NCBI GenBank assembly: GCA_033002965.1
Contig: JAURVB010012658.1
Location: 474,876-538,875 of the forward strand
Direction: 5' to 3'
From: Piper betle
Lineage: Eukaryota; Streptophyta; Magnoliopsida; Piperales; Piperaceae
Length of the DNA stretch: 64,000 nt
This document shows positions 34,394 to 45,230 of the stretch, in pieces. The number at the start of each line of letters is the position of its first letter. The stretch's first letter is position 1. A model generated the notes under the pieces. The model was given only the letters and a program-made list of their open reading frames with translations. It did not search any database and was not told the DNA's origin. The position numbers and the translations under genes were made by a program.

Positions 34394-36795
34394 CTATCTG
34401 CCAGCAGCAACTAGAGCTTTGCCCTCGCTTGATTGGGTGGAATTTTGGACTGAAGGGAGAGGAACTTTTGGATTTGCCGGGGATGCTTCCAGTGCCACCT
34501 TTTCCTCAGAAGAAGGAAGCACACCCGAGGTAGTGTAGGTGAAGGACAAATCTTTATTGGAAGCTAAAGCGAGAAGCTCGGCCTCTTCCAAACCCTTTGC
34601 TGGCCCAAGACTGCAACGATCCGTCCCATGCTTGGCCAATGCATCTTTGAATTTCTTAATCTGCAAGATTTTAGTGAAGGCAAGGTTTCGAGCCACTTAG
34701 CGCACTCTATTTTAGAGTACAAGATCTAACTTATAGGGACAAAGGTACGTACACGACTGCAAAGGGATGACTAGTGGTAGTAGCTAGAACGATGATGATG
34801 ATGATGATAAGAAATTAGAAAGGAAGAAAAAACATACCGTGGCATTAGTACAACTGAAGCTGCAAAGTCGACCATGAGCTCCTCCGTAAAATCTGAAGAA
34901 TGGAAGCACGTGCACGTTGAGGCTGTAACACATGGGCTTGTGTTCTTCATAGTTGACCTGGAGAAAAAGCACCTCTGGATTCTGCTCTGCCAGCTGACAT
35001 ATCTGAAAGCACAATCAATCTGAGTTGGGTTTTTTATTTTTATTTCCAAAACGAAAAATTTATACCCTAAACCCTAAACCCTAAACCCTAAACCCTAAAC
35101 CCTAAACCCTAAACCCTAGCCAAGATGGCCGTGCTACAGTATTTCAGCCGTTTGATCAAATCCAACAGCTGAAACATACCCCCACTTCCCCCTTCTCCGG
35201 CCGTTAAATTTAATCCAACGGCTGGATAAAAAAACTTTTGGCGTTGCCGCCGCCGCCGCTGGCAGATGCGTCGCCGCCACCCCGGCCGACATGACGCCAC
35301 CCCCTGACCCGCTCGTCGCCGCCCCGCCTGGGGCGGCGACGTACCTCACGGCGACGGGGCGGCGGATCTAGCCGCCCCGCCTCTTCCCCGGCCGGCCCGC
35401 CGCCCCATTGCCGGGCGACAACACAGCCACCCCGTCCCCGGCCCGCCACCCGCCACCCAGCCGCGCAACGCCCCCCGTCCCCCGCCCGCCACCCCGCCAC
35501 CCCGCCGCACCCCCGTTGACCCAGCCTCCTTAAGCACTGTTGAAGGCACTCTTCGAAGAGTGGAAAGAGTCCTAAGAGGGCTGGAAACAATCCTTATGGT
35601 TTTGATATCCGGTAGGAATAATAAGAATCAAAGTCCAGGTTGGTTGGTGAGCCTAGTGATAGGAGACTACCTAGCTTGGTTCCGAGAGCACGGTTAAAGA
35701 TTTGGAGGAAAAACAACCCTTCTAGAAAGAAGAAAAGGAACGAAATAAATGGAAGTCCTGGCTCTATATATATATATATAAAATAATAATCATTGAATTA
35801 AAATCTAATGGCTCCCATTTATCCTTCTACACTTTCATTATTTCTACACTTCTACTATTTACCGACCCGATTGTATGCCTGACCCGCCCCTCTTGCCCAC
35901 GACCGTACCATCACCTGCCACCACGGCCTTGCCCCTAGCTGGCACCCTCGCCCACCAACCCTCGCCCTCCGCCGACCACTGCCGCCGCTATAATCCCTGC
36001 TCCTAACCGGCAACCTACTGCCACCACCAACCCCCTCTCCGCCATCGCCTGATTCCCTCAAGCAAAAAGAGGGGTTAGCAGTGGCAGCAGAGGGGCCGGG
36101 CAAGGATCACGGCAACAACAGTAGCCGGAGGAAGGGAGAGGGGTGGTGGACGAGGGTGCCAGCTAAGGACGAGGCCACAGCAGCAGGCAATGAGCGGGAA
36201 GGGTAGCTCGTGCGGGTTAGACGGGCAATCAAATCAGTAAATAGTAAAAGATAAAAGATGATAATCGAGGGCCACTAAATTTTAATTTAGTGGCTCTGAA
36301 CATATATACAATAACGAACCTTTGGGTGGAGGGCTTTACACCCGCCACAGCCAGGGGAGAAAAAATCGACGACGACAAGCTTATCACCCGCTGTCAACAA
36401 GGACTCGACTAGATGCGGAGCGGAGGTTATCTCTTTCATGTTTGGCTCATGCCCCTTCTCCCACCATTTATGAGCTTTTCCAACGCAAAGGCTGCCCATC
36501 ATCTGCAAATCAACAGCAAGTTTTCAAAAGTCAAATTTACACATGGATGGATGCGGGCAGGAAAAAATAAAAGAAATTTCAGTTGAAGAAATCGAACCCG
36601 GATGCAGGAAGATCTGAACGCGTCGGCGGTGGGGGTGCTTGTTGCGGAAAGGAGAAGCGGACGGTCACCGAGAAAGCGGGAGGGGCAAAAGATAGGGGAG
36701 CGATCGGAGATGGAGCGAGAAGAAGGAGAAGAGAGGCGATAGTGGGCAAGGATAGGAAAGTGGAGAGAGTTGAGAGAAGAGGGTAAGGCGGCCAT
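34394..36795 (-). CDS. ACHT: Atypical Cys-His-rich thioredoxin (thioredoxin-like 1), chloroplast, four exons
   Basis: Thiol-disulfide oxidoreductase; the ACHT family acts in chloroplasts, relaying oxidising equivalents to stromal targets. Exons (minus): 36795-36598, 36502-36320, 35002-34838 and 34660-34394, all phase 0, giving 270 residues. Exon 1 encodes a Ser/Arg-rich N-terminus typical of a transit peptide. Its donor (CCGG|GTTCGA) is weak, so that border is least certain. Exon 2 has GKAHKWWEKG, NMKEITSA and the active site FFSPGCGGCKALHPK (CGGC in place of the canonical CGPC). Exon 3 has VNYEEHKPMCYSL, VHVLPFFRFYGGA and CSFSCTNAT. Exon 4 has KFKDALAKHG, CSLGPAKGLEEAEL and SNKDLSFTY, then a Ser/Glu-rich tail. 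These strings match the ACHT4-like subgroup from memory; all frames are open. Intron 2 (36319-35003) is packed with repeats. Confidence 0.88.
35063..35118. repeat. Interstitial telomere repeat (CCCTAAA)n in an ACHT intron
   Basis: About eight near-perfect CCCTAAA units about 60 nt upstream of the intron 2 acceptor of the ACHT gene. Orientation is opposite to the terminal TTTAGGG array of this window. Confidence 0.95.
35124..35525. repeat. GC-rich intronic block with palindromes
   Basis: Two short palindromes, TTTCAGCCGTTTGATCAAAT.. (35140-35172) and CCGGCCGTTAAATTTAATCC.. (about 35197-35225), share the AATCCAACNGCTG motif seen in MULE termini. They are followed by about 300 bp of CCGCC/CCCCG-rich DNA. 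It may be a small MULE-type insertion, but no borders were found. Long frames here on both strands are compositional. Confidence 0.45.
35592..35704 (+). repeat. 113-bp repeat shared with the organelle-like block
   Basis: CCTTATGGTTTTGATATCCG ... AGACTACCTAGCTTGGTTC ... AAAGATTTG. A near-identical 113-bp copy is at 49168-49280. Located in ACHT intron 2. The sequence has no recognisable coding function. Confidence 0.9.
35789..36296. mobile_element. Second foldback element, in ACHT intron 2
   Basis: Left-arm landmarks are AATTAAAATCTAATGGC, CTACTATTTACCGACCCGAT and GGCCTTGCCCCTAGCTGGCA; in reverse complement these match right-arm sequence ending at about 36296. Arms are about 240 bp each, converging near 36060 (CCCTCAAGCAAAAAGAGGG). 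The AT-rich ends and GC-rich core mirror the foldback at 23983-32693. It lies within intron 2, close to the exon 2 donor. No target duplication was identified. Confidence 0.6.
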
Positions 36796-38456
36796 GGACG
36801 AACCGGAGAATTTTGCTACTGCTGCTCCTCCCCTTATGCTGCTGTTGTTAATTTAGCGAATGGATTGAGCGGGCGATTTGCAGAAGCTGGCAGGAGCAAG
36901 GGAGAGGGGAAAGCGGATCCCTGGTCGCCAGGGAGGGGAAGGTAATGGTAAAGGGGAACGCCAGATGTGAGATGAGGAAGGGTGGGAATGTGGATAATTA
37001 ATAAAATTTATTTTATTTTACTTAATTTTTCTTGTAACAACCCAGAACTCATGAAAACAATCGAACGGTTTTGGTTGATTTTCTTGATTGTTTTGGACGC
37101 ATAAGGCTGGCAACGTGGTCTCCTCTTGTAGCGGACGCGTTTTGCGGACCTAAGCGTGTCCCCTTATAAAAATAGAGTTTTATTCGCTCCAGAATTTTAT
37201 TGCCGAGTAAATATTATTAAGTTAGGTAAAATTATTATCTCATCCTTGTTTAACACACAAAATGTATTATTCACTAGGCCAGGGATTTGTTGTAACCCTG
37301 ACAACTTCTTACAAAATTTTTTAAATAATAAAAATCATCTTAATTAATAATATTTTAAAAAATAATTGTAATTTAAATTTAATTACTTTTAATCAATTAA
37401 AGTATTACGAATTGAAGTCTAATCAAATTGATTTTACACTGGTAAAGAAATTACTATATAACATTTATTGTAATATTTACTACCTACATGCTACCTTCTT
37501 AACTAAGACACTTAAATAAATTCATATGATAAATTTGTAATTGATTAATAATTGATGTGATAATATTATATTAAAAATGATATTAATTTAAATTAATTTA
37601 TAAAATAAAATTGAATTATAATGTACTAAAATAAAATATATAATAATAAAATAAAACAAATTATTCTTTTATTTAATTTTTTAATCAAAATTATTTTTTA
37701 ACTCGTATGTTTGACGAAATATTACGTGAGTACACGGGGAGGTGTTGGGAAATAGATACTCTAGTGAAAATAACCCAAGAAAATATTTTTTTTGAAGATG
37801 AAATGAAAATAAACATAAGATGAATAGGAGATACCAAGATTAAAAAATAGATGGAAACTTTCTTCCAAATTTGGAAAAAAAACCAACATACTCGATCAAC
37901 TTTAATTAAAAAATTTCTTACAATCAAATATCGAATAAAAGTTTAATAAAACTCTCCTAATATAAATTAGACCAATAACAAGATCTGAAATATACAATTC
38001 TTGAAAAATATAATATATGAGAAATTGAGAAATTAACATACACCTCAAAAGAAAATTGGATCAACCTCATACTTTGGATTAAGACCCGACTTCAACTTGA
38101 GATGATAAAAAACTTTTCCAAACTCTCCCTTTATGAGCCAAATATTGACGAAACGAGCACTTGCTCAAGAATTGGCTGCCATAGGTGAGTCAGGCGAAGC
38201 GAGCACTTGCTCATGCATCGAAGAAGAAAACTTTTTGATGGTCACTTTCATCATCCATCAAACTTTGTTGCTTATTAGATCTGAAAGCTATTGATGTTTA
38301 TTATCACCAATGGCATTCAAGGAGCATGAAAAACCTGTTGCGATCAGTTCTTGGACAGAAGAATACAAGGCCATAGTTGGTTTGAGTTTTTTATCAGAGA
38401 AATACTCCTTATAATCACAATTGAAAGCTGCAAAACACTAAATTATATACGGCCTA
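36796..38456. other. ACHT upstream region and AT-rich spacer
   Basis: The left part should hold the ACHT promoter. From 37.0 to 38.3 kb it is AT-rich. TGTAACAACCC at about 37034 followed by CCCCTTATAAAAATAG at about 37160 hints at a truncated LTR, but no second border exists. No gene recognised. Confidence 0.4.
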
Positions 38457-38555
38457 TCAAACATGGTCATCGCTGTCCGTCACCGGAGATGAAACAAAGC
38501 CAGCAGCAAAAGGCCTAGGTGCTGTAGCTCCACCTTGCTTTCCAGATCCGTCGGG
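38457..38555 (-). pseudogene. Coding-like C-terminal fragment cut by the Copia LTR
   Basis: Minus-strand frame of 32 codons plus stop, running from the LTR border to a TGA at 38459-38457: PDGSGKQGGATAPRPFAAGF followed by VSSPVTDSDDHV. The composition looks like a genuine protein C-terminus rather than random DNA. I do not recognise the family. The rest of the gene was not found in the window; a frame reading toward the element on the other side (about 41440-41351) is not clearly its continuation. Confidence 0.35.
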
Positions 38556-39062
38556 TGTTGAGAAAAAATCCCTAAAATTGGAGATCAACCACAACGAACA
38601 AAAATAATGGGAAAATAAGTCCTAAGAAATAAGATAAAACAAAACCACAAAAGGGCAGAGATTTAACGTGGAAAACCCTCCTTCAATCGAGAGTCAAAAA
38701 CCACGGGCAACAACGAACAATTCACTACTTCAACCAAAGTTTACAGTCATCAAATATATAAAGAGATGTACAAGAAGATTACTCACATACCTTATACTAT
38801 TGAGATTACAGGATTTCACTCTCTCTCAATATATCCTCTCTATCTTTCTTTTTCTTATCTTTTCTTCTGCTTGTCTTGCCTTCTACTTGTGTTGCACATC
38901 CCAAGAATGAGGCAAATGAAGCTCAATTCATAGAGAAGCTTTGAGACCTTTCAATCTCCATGGAACAACTAACATTCACTTTTGTTAATATTCCAAGATT
39001 TCTTTAGTATTCCGAGTGTGACAATGGGCTACATATCATTAATACAATTACACATATTAACA
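38556..39062 (-). repeat. 3' LTR of the Copia element
   Basis: On the plus strand it reads TGTTGAGAAAAAATCCC...CACATATTAACA, so the element-sense LTR is TGTTAATATGTG...CTCAACA. The PPT abuts it at 39063. Confidence 0.8.
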
Positions 39063-39174
39063 ATCTCCCACTTGGAGTCCGATTGGAACACACCAGTCCA
39101 AAATCTTCCTCCACTTGTTCGTTGCATGAGTCCACCTGCATGTTAGTGCAAGTTCACCAAAATTGAGCAAAAAC

Positions 39175-40266
39175 TCAACTTTTTCCATCCACCGGTTTAG
39201 TCAACATATCTACCGGATTATTTTTTCCATCTATCTTCTCCAACTTCAATTTACGTTCTTTTAACAAAGATCTGATAAAATGATACTTTAACTGAATATG
39301 TTTGGTCCTAGAATGAAATGCCAAGTTCTTGGCTAAATGGATTACACTTTGACTATCACTGTACAACCTGCAATCAACTCCATTAAAACCTACCTCATTT
39401 ATTAAAGTTTTAATCCAAATATATTCCTTGCTAGCTTCTGTAACAGCCATATATTCAGCCTCAGTTGAAGACAGAGCAACTATCTTTTGCAATTTGAAAA
39501 CCCAACTCACCACGGTTCCACCAACTGTAAAGATGTATCCAGATGTACTCCTGTCATTGTCTCTATTTCCAGCATAGTCCGAGTCCACATAACCTTGCAC
39601 ATCAATATTATCACCCCCAAAACATAAGCAGTAATTAGAAGTTCCTTTCAAATACATGAAAATCCATTTCACTGCCTCCCAATGTTCTTTTCCTGGGTTC
39701 ATCATGAATTTGCTCACTACTCCCACTGCATGTGTAATATCTGGTCTTGTACTCACCATAGCATACATAAGACTTCCAATCGCTGAAGCATAAGGCACTT
39801 TTTTTATGTGAGCTTTATCCTCCTCACTCTTAGCACCTTGTTCTTTGGACAATTGGAAACTACCCAAAGTAGTAGTCACTGGCTTGGGTTCATTCATGTT
39901 GAATCTCTCAAGAACTTTCTTCACATACCCTTCTTGAGATAACCACAACTTCTTGTTCTTCTTGTCTCGGGTAATTTGCATCCCAAGAAGTTGTTTTGCT
40001 TCACCCAAATCCTTCATGGAAATACTCTTGGCTAACCTCATCTTGAGACTAACAATTTTCTCCATACAATCCTTCTTTAAATGTCCATCCTTGTCACAAA
40101 ACCAACAAGTAGGCTTACCCTTGAATTTTCCTTTAGATTTAGAGCGCCCTAAGTTCTTAGGACCTCTACTTTGACTTCTACCTCTTTCTTTGCCCTTGCT
40201 TTTGTCCACCGACAAAGCTGTGCCTGAGATGGACGGTGTGCTATCTACCATGCTTCTCTTCATCAT
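39175..40266 (-). pseudogene. Copia Gag zinc knuckle fused to RT C-terminus and RNase H
   Basis: 363-codon open frame. Residues about 20-70 are the basic Gag C-terminus with CCHC knuckle CWFCDKDGHLKKDC. Immediately after, the frame jumps to the late RT segment MKDLGEAKQLLGMQITRDK, then STRPDITHAVG, GYVDSDYAGNRDNDRSTSG, LSSTEAEYMAVTEA, YSDSQSVIHLAKN and HIQLKYHFIRS, ending VDMLTKPV. RNase H motifs are well preserved. Protease, integrase and the RT catalytic YVDD region are removed by an in-frame deletion, so this fusion is unlikely to be an active polymerase. Confidence 0.85.
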
Positions 40267-40815
40267 CTCCTAATTCAAGATTGCACCTGGCACTTCATCA
40301 AACTTTAGTTTTTCTTTTGATGCATTACTTATAGATGTAATTACCGTATCCCAACTCTCCGGCAAAAAACACATGAACATTAAAGATTTAATATCTTCAC
40401 TAAAAGTCAACTCCACGAATTCAAGTTGTGCCCAAATTTTATTGAAATCATTCAAATGATTAGCAATAAATTTACCTTCAGGCATCCTTAAAGAGACAAG
40501 CTTCCTCAACAAAAATAACCTGTTAGAGGCTGATGACTTCTCATAAACACCAGCTAATGCCTCCATCAACCCTTTGACGATCGTCTGTTTGAAGACATTA
40601 AACGCCACCGACTGTGTTAAACACAATCGAACGATGGCTAAGGCTCGCCTATCCAATAAGGCCCACTCCTCTGCTGACATCGCTTCTGGCTTGGTTCCTA
40701 CAACCAGTTGATGTAGTTGCTTCTCGTATAGATGATCCTCAATCTGCATCCTCCACCATTGATAATTTGTTCCATCAAAATTTTCAATTTTCCCAGTCTT
40801 GGAACTGTCTGCCAT
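40267..40815 (-). pseudogene. Copia Gag (UBN2) N-terminal part, closed by TAG
   Basis: Starts MADSSKTGKIENFDGTNYQW at 40815, the usual position just inside the PBS, although the frame is open upstream into the LTR. The core has LFLLRKLVSLRMPEG, HLNDFNKIWAQLEF and FLPESWDTVITSISNA. A TAG at 40269-40267 separates it from the frame continuing at 40266, in the same phase, so a single stop breaks the ancestral Gag. Confidence 0.85.
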
Positions 40816-40879
40816 GACTCCCGCACAAATCAAGATCCGATTGAAAGAGACCCAAATAATTCCCACAAACGGTGCCAAT

Positions 40880-41350
40880 TGTTGAGCAAAAATCCCCAAA
40901 ATTAGAGATCAACCACAATGAACAAAAATAATGGGAAAATAAGACCTAAGAAATATGATAAAACAAAACCACAAAGGGGCAGAGATTTAACGTGGAAAAC
41001 CCTCTTTCAATCGAGAGTCAAAAACCATGGGCAACAACGAACAATTCACTACTTCAACCAAAGTTTACAGTCATCAAATATATAAAGAGATGTACAAGAA
41101 GATTACTCACATACCCTATACTATTGAGATTGCAGGATTTCACACTCTATCAATACTCCGTATAAGATAAACTTATGAATATTTTTCCTCTTATTTTATC
41201 ATTATATATCTCTCCCTATCTTTCTTTTTCTTGTCTTTTCTTCTGCTTGTCTGGCCTTCTACTTGTGTTGCACACCCCAAGAATGAGGCAAATGAAGCTC
41301 AATTTATAGAGAAGCTTTGAGACCCTTCAATCTCCATAGAACAACTAACA
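40880..41350 (-). repeat. 5' LTR of the Copia element, probably truncated
   Basis: Matches 38556-38974 of the partner LTR, with an extra AT-rich stretch at about 41160-41215. Homology ends at ...GAACAACTAACA (41350), before the outermost part present in the 3' LTR. Confidence 0.75.
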
Positions 41351-42029
41351 GTCAACTTCTTTTGGTAAATCCCCGAGCAGAATCCATCAGTCATGGCAAG
41401 GTTGCTGCTGCCATCGTTGAAAGCAGCTAAAAGGTGGCGACAACGGTTCGGGTAGGAAGAAGAAGATTCGAAAAGTGAGAAGTGGGTCCAAGGCCATTTA
41501 TGTGTTGTTTGCTAAAGATGTTTATGTTGCAAGCCCGTGACCAATTATACTTTGTGATTAGTTTATTTGGCAATGTAATGTTGCAGCTTTAATCAGTTAT
41601 TTCAATAGGTTCGCACGCTTGTATCAACTATTTAATATTAGGTTCACACAATTTTCGCATTCTGAACATGTGGATGAAGTCCATTTCAACAATTGCGCAT
41701 TGCAAGGTTGGCTATGATGGATTGGGATTTGTGCAAAGGCTAGATCAAAATTCACATTGTAAGTTGTAAAAAAATATTAAAAATAGTGAATTGTGAGTGT
41801 TGCGCAATGTTAACATACATGTTGTACGTTGACTGCAGAATGACATAAAATTCTTTTCTCTATCCTTATTAGAAAATGAACGGTTTAGATTAGAGGTGAT
41901 TGCATGAAATTTTCCTCTAGTCACCCAAGCTAGCCAAATCTTATATGGAGGTTGATGGTGTAGGCACAGTGGAGGGATTGGCCTCTCCAGGGACCAATTC
42001 CTCTACCCGGTTAGCGTCGATTGGCTCTG
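41351..42029. other. Unassigned spacer
   Basis: No recognised gene. Composition shifts from AT-rich to mitochondrial-like toward 41.9 kb, where the organelle-like block seems to begin. Confidence 0.35.
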
Positions 42030-42152
42030 CTCACAAACAAACCTGGCGCGAAGCAAAGGGATTGGATTTAACCTATGATCAGATCAGTGGGCTACCATAC
42101 TTTTCTCGTGGTCTTGTTGTTGACATTGACTTTAAGGCTATTTTCAAGTAGG
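42030..42152 (+). pseudogene. Unknown coding-like fragment, copy 1
   Basis: The frame ends TYDQISGLPYFSRGL and DIDFKAIFK before a TAG at 42150. It is closely related to 51585-51702, and many differences between the two are silent or conservative (DIDFKAIFK against DVDFKAVFK), so an ancestral protein-coding sequence is likely. I do not recognise the protein. Neighbouring DNA looks organelle-derived. Confidence 0.45.
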
Positions 42153-42484
42153 CCTAGCTTTTCGGAGCTGTGAGCAGCTCACATTATGGTGGAGGAGGTG
42201 CCATGAAGATCTAGGAGTGTGAGCAGTATGAGCGGAAAGGCTCCCATACTGTTTGGAGGGCAGGGGGCATAGATGCCAACCCTGACCCTATCTATCGTTG
42301 TAGAAACAGTTTCTTCAAAAAATTATGGGAATTGGGTTTTAAGTCAATTAAATTAATCCCCCAAAAATGAATGCTTTTTTTCTTTTATTTGACGAGGGAA
42401 GCTACAAAATAGAAGGCTTCACTCGCTCGCTCAATTCGCTCTAATGCTCGTTTCATTCAGTAGACAGTGAGTGGAGTGCATAAG
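42153..42484. other. Organelle-like non-coding DNA
   Basis: Includes AGGCTCCCATACTGTTTGGA and GGCATAGATGCCAACCCTGA, which read like angiosperm mitochondrial intergenic sequence (recollection, not verified). Confidence 0.35.
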
Positions 42485-43261
42485 TGTAAAACCAACGATT
42501 CGAATCAGGGTTTTATATTCAGAACCGGTCGGTTCAATCGTTATTTTCGAGTTGAGTCAGTTTTAGAACACGTGCACTGTGCCGATGCTAATCGCGTATA
42601 TGAGCTATGAGGGTCATGCGTACCCAAGTATATGATGATAACATCATAAACACAGCAGAATAGAATGAGTTATTAGAATATATGAGAGTATGCCACTTAT
42701 GTTTTTTTATTTTTATATATAGTAGATCGTAGAATTAGTTTTAGGCCGTTTACCAGGTTAGGACGCGTTACGGGCAGTTTGGGTGGGTTAATAGTTCAAG
42801 AGCATATCATTACGATGTTTTGGTGTTTGTTTGATTTTACGAGATTTTCCCGATTTTTATGAATTTTTTTAAGATTTAATACGACTTAGTTATTATACTT
42901 GACTCGAGCCAGAGACGAATCAAGTCATATTTACGATATTGCCACCCAGTTGTTTTTCTCGCCTCGACCTATTCTTCTTCCTCGCCCAAACCCTTGCCCC
43001 GACGCCGCCCTGTGCAGCGTCGCCGCCGCTGCCGTGGACACCGGCCTGCCGCCAATCATCGCCGGCTAGCCCTGCCACGGCGTTGCCATGCTGCCCCAAC
43101 CAGGCCCGACCACCATTTGGCCGCCATGTAAAAACCATGTAAATTATTACAAGACTCGAACCTAAATATTATGAAATAAATATAGCTGAACCGATATGAT
43201 TGGTTATCAAGTCGACCGGTCATGGTTCGACTTAAGGTCACCTAGAAAATACCTATTCATG

Positions 43262-43519
43262 AATGGATGATGGGGTGTGAGAATTTAATGAAGGGGTCGT
43301 TGAACCTAGGAAATACCAATGGATGATGGGGTGTGAGAATTTAATGAAGGGGCTCGTTGAACCTAGGAAATACCAATGGATGATGGGGTATGAGAATTTA
43401 ATGGAGGGAATGGTATTCATGAATGGATGATGGGGTGTGAGAATTTAATGAAGGGGCTCGTTAAACCTAGGAAATACTAATGGATGATGGGGTATGAGAA
43501 TTTAATGGAGGGAATGGTT
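43262..43519. repeat. Tandem repeat, five units of about 47-58 bp
   Basis: Units beginning AATGGATGATGGGG start at 43262, 43318, 43375, 43422 and 43480, each followed by TATGAGAATTTAATG or a close variant. Confidence 0.95.
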
Positions 43520-44167
43520 GAAGTGTATACATATGCAGGAGGAGGGAGTATTTCATCCCTCATCTCCGTCCCAGGCGACCTCCCCATTATTGTGTGAGTA
43601 TTTCATCCCTCATCTTATTTGTTTCCATTAGGATTCTTGCATGCAAGGTTTGTTGAAGACACCCTGCCAAGTTGCTAGATCTCCAGCGTCTTATGCATGG
43701 GGTTCTTGTCGATTGCTTAGTTGTTTTGTAAATGGATATGTTAATAATTAAATTATCAATTAGATAATGGGGATTTGGATGGGGATAATTAATAATTAAT
43801 CATCATTAGAATTGCTGAAAATTTAATAAGCAATGAAGACTAACATGAACTAATTACATCATTTAAAATTGATAGTATATTAGTCATGTAAGTTGCATGT
43901 AGGTTCATGCAAAATAAAATTATACTAATGTATAATTTTATGCCCTCATTCAGATTAGGGTTCACTGGTCACAGTCAAACGAAATCACAAGTTAGGTACT
44001 TATAATAGGTAGAACATCGTACTTTCCTTGTTGGTAGCCTAGGTCGGCCCGAGCCCAGATTCGACCACCATGCACCGAGTGCAACCAGGGTCAAAGAATG
44101 ACTCAGTCTGACACGGGGTCGTATTATGTGCGTAAATTGTGTAATGCATCGATATTGTTTTGGAGTA

Positions 44168-45230
44168 GTGAGAGCTTCTCCATAAAAAGGCTACGGCCGG
44201 GGTGTGTGAGGCACTGACACTAGAATTGGCAGTGAGAGCTTCCCCACGACGACTCCAACCACTCCACTACTAAATTTAGGGCAAGTACTACGACTACTAC
44301 TACTACTTCTCATGTTATTGCTCGGAAAGATCAATAATCACATTCACCACTTGTGATATAAGATTATCGCTTACAGGCGAGCACGCCGCCGAGCAGATGT
44401 AGAAAGCAGCTTGCTAGCTAGCTAGTCGAGTACTAATTAGTCTGGTGCACCTTGCAAATATTACACAAGCTGTTCAGTTCGTTCGATTCATGTGCATCTT
44501 CTCAGCTCCATCTCCAATCACCACCGCTAGCAACCACCCAGAACATGGTTTCAGATTGAAAAGATTTATGAAAAACACGAGTTGAAGAACACGGTATTCT
44601 TTTCTTCTTTTAATTTTCACGGACTTAGTTTTTTGATATTTGGTACATAAAATGGTACTTAGTTGTAATTCTTTCATTATTTTTTTCATCCCATGACAAA
44701 TAAATAATTACCAGCCAGTTAAAGCTCCTAGCTATCCATGATCAGGCGCCGTTTTTTGCATGCTTGTGATCCACCCTCGATTTAAATTTATGGCCTCTTT
44801 AATCAATCCCAGATCATTATTTGCGGCGACATATATAGAATAATAAGATCTCCCCATTTGCCATTCATCTTGCAACACTAGAGTTGGCAATGAGAGCTTC
44901 CCCACAAATGGAGCGTAGCATTCACCTGAGTGCAGTGATAGCCTCCCCATAAAAAGGCTACTGCCGGGGTGTGCAAGGCACTGACACTGGAGTGCAGTGA
45001 TAGCCTCCCCATAAAAAGGCTACGGTTGGGGTGTGCAAGGCACTGACACTAGAATTGGTAGTGAGAGCTTCCCCACAAACGGGGCTTAGCAATCACCTTA
45101 GTGCAGTGATAGCTTCCCCACAAAAAGGCTACGACTGGGGTCTGCGAGGCACTGGCACTGGAGACGGTAGTGGTAGCCTCTCGACAAAAGGGCTACGGCC
45201 GGGGCGTGTGGATCACAGCGGATACCTCCT
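44168..45230. repeat. Dispersed/tandem repeats carrying an AGCCT...AGGCT stem
   Basis: Units of about 62 bp, AGTGATAGCCTCCCCATAAA.. followed by AAGGCTACGG, GGGGTGTG and AGGCACTGACACT, start near 44168, 44934, 44996, 45103 and 45169. Within each, AGCCT and AGGCT pair across a CCCCATAAAA-type loop. Interleaved half-units carry GAGAGCTTCCCCAC. Confidence 0.9.

Larger units (their letters stand above)
38556..41350 (-). mobile_element. Copia element, deletion derivative
   Basis: Minus-strand element. The 3' LTR is 38556-39062 and the 5' LTR is 40880-41350, apparently missing its outermost part of about 88 bp. The PBS, read on the minus strand, is ATTGGCACCGTTTGTGGGAA directly after the 5' LTR (from 40879). 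The PPT is AAGTGGGAGATTG next to the 3' LTR (about 39063-39075). The interior has gag and RNase H but lacks protease, integrase and most of RT. The LTRs differ by many substitutions and an indel near 41160, so it is older than the gag-only Gypsy element. No target duplication was found. Confidence 0.85.

Noticed and set aside
35210..35590. 126-codon minus-strand frame in the ACHT intron
   Set aside because: It sits between exons 2 and 3 of a gene whose exons join in phase without it; Gly/Arg-rich composition only.
37034..37290. Possible LTR starting TGTAACAACCC with a downstream TATAAAAA
   Set aside because: No matching 3' end, target duplication or second copy in the window.
43262..43519. 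Regular repeats resembling a CRISPR array
   Set aside because: Units are contiguous and the whole unit repeats; there are no unique spacers, and the context is a plant LTR.
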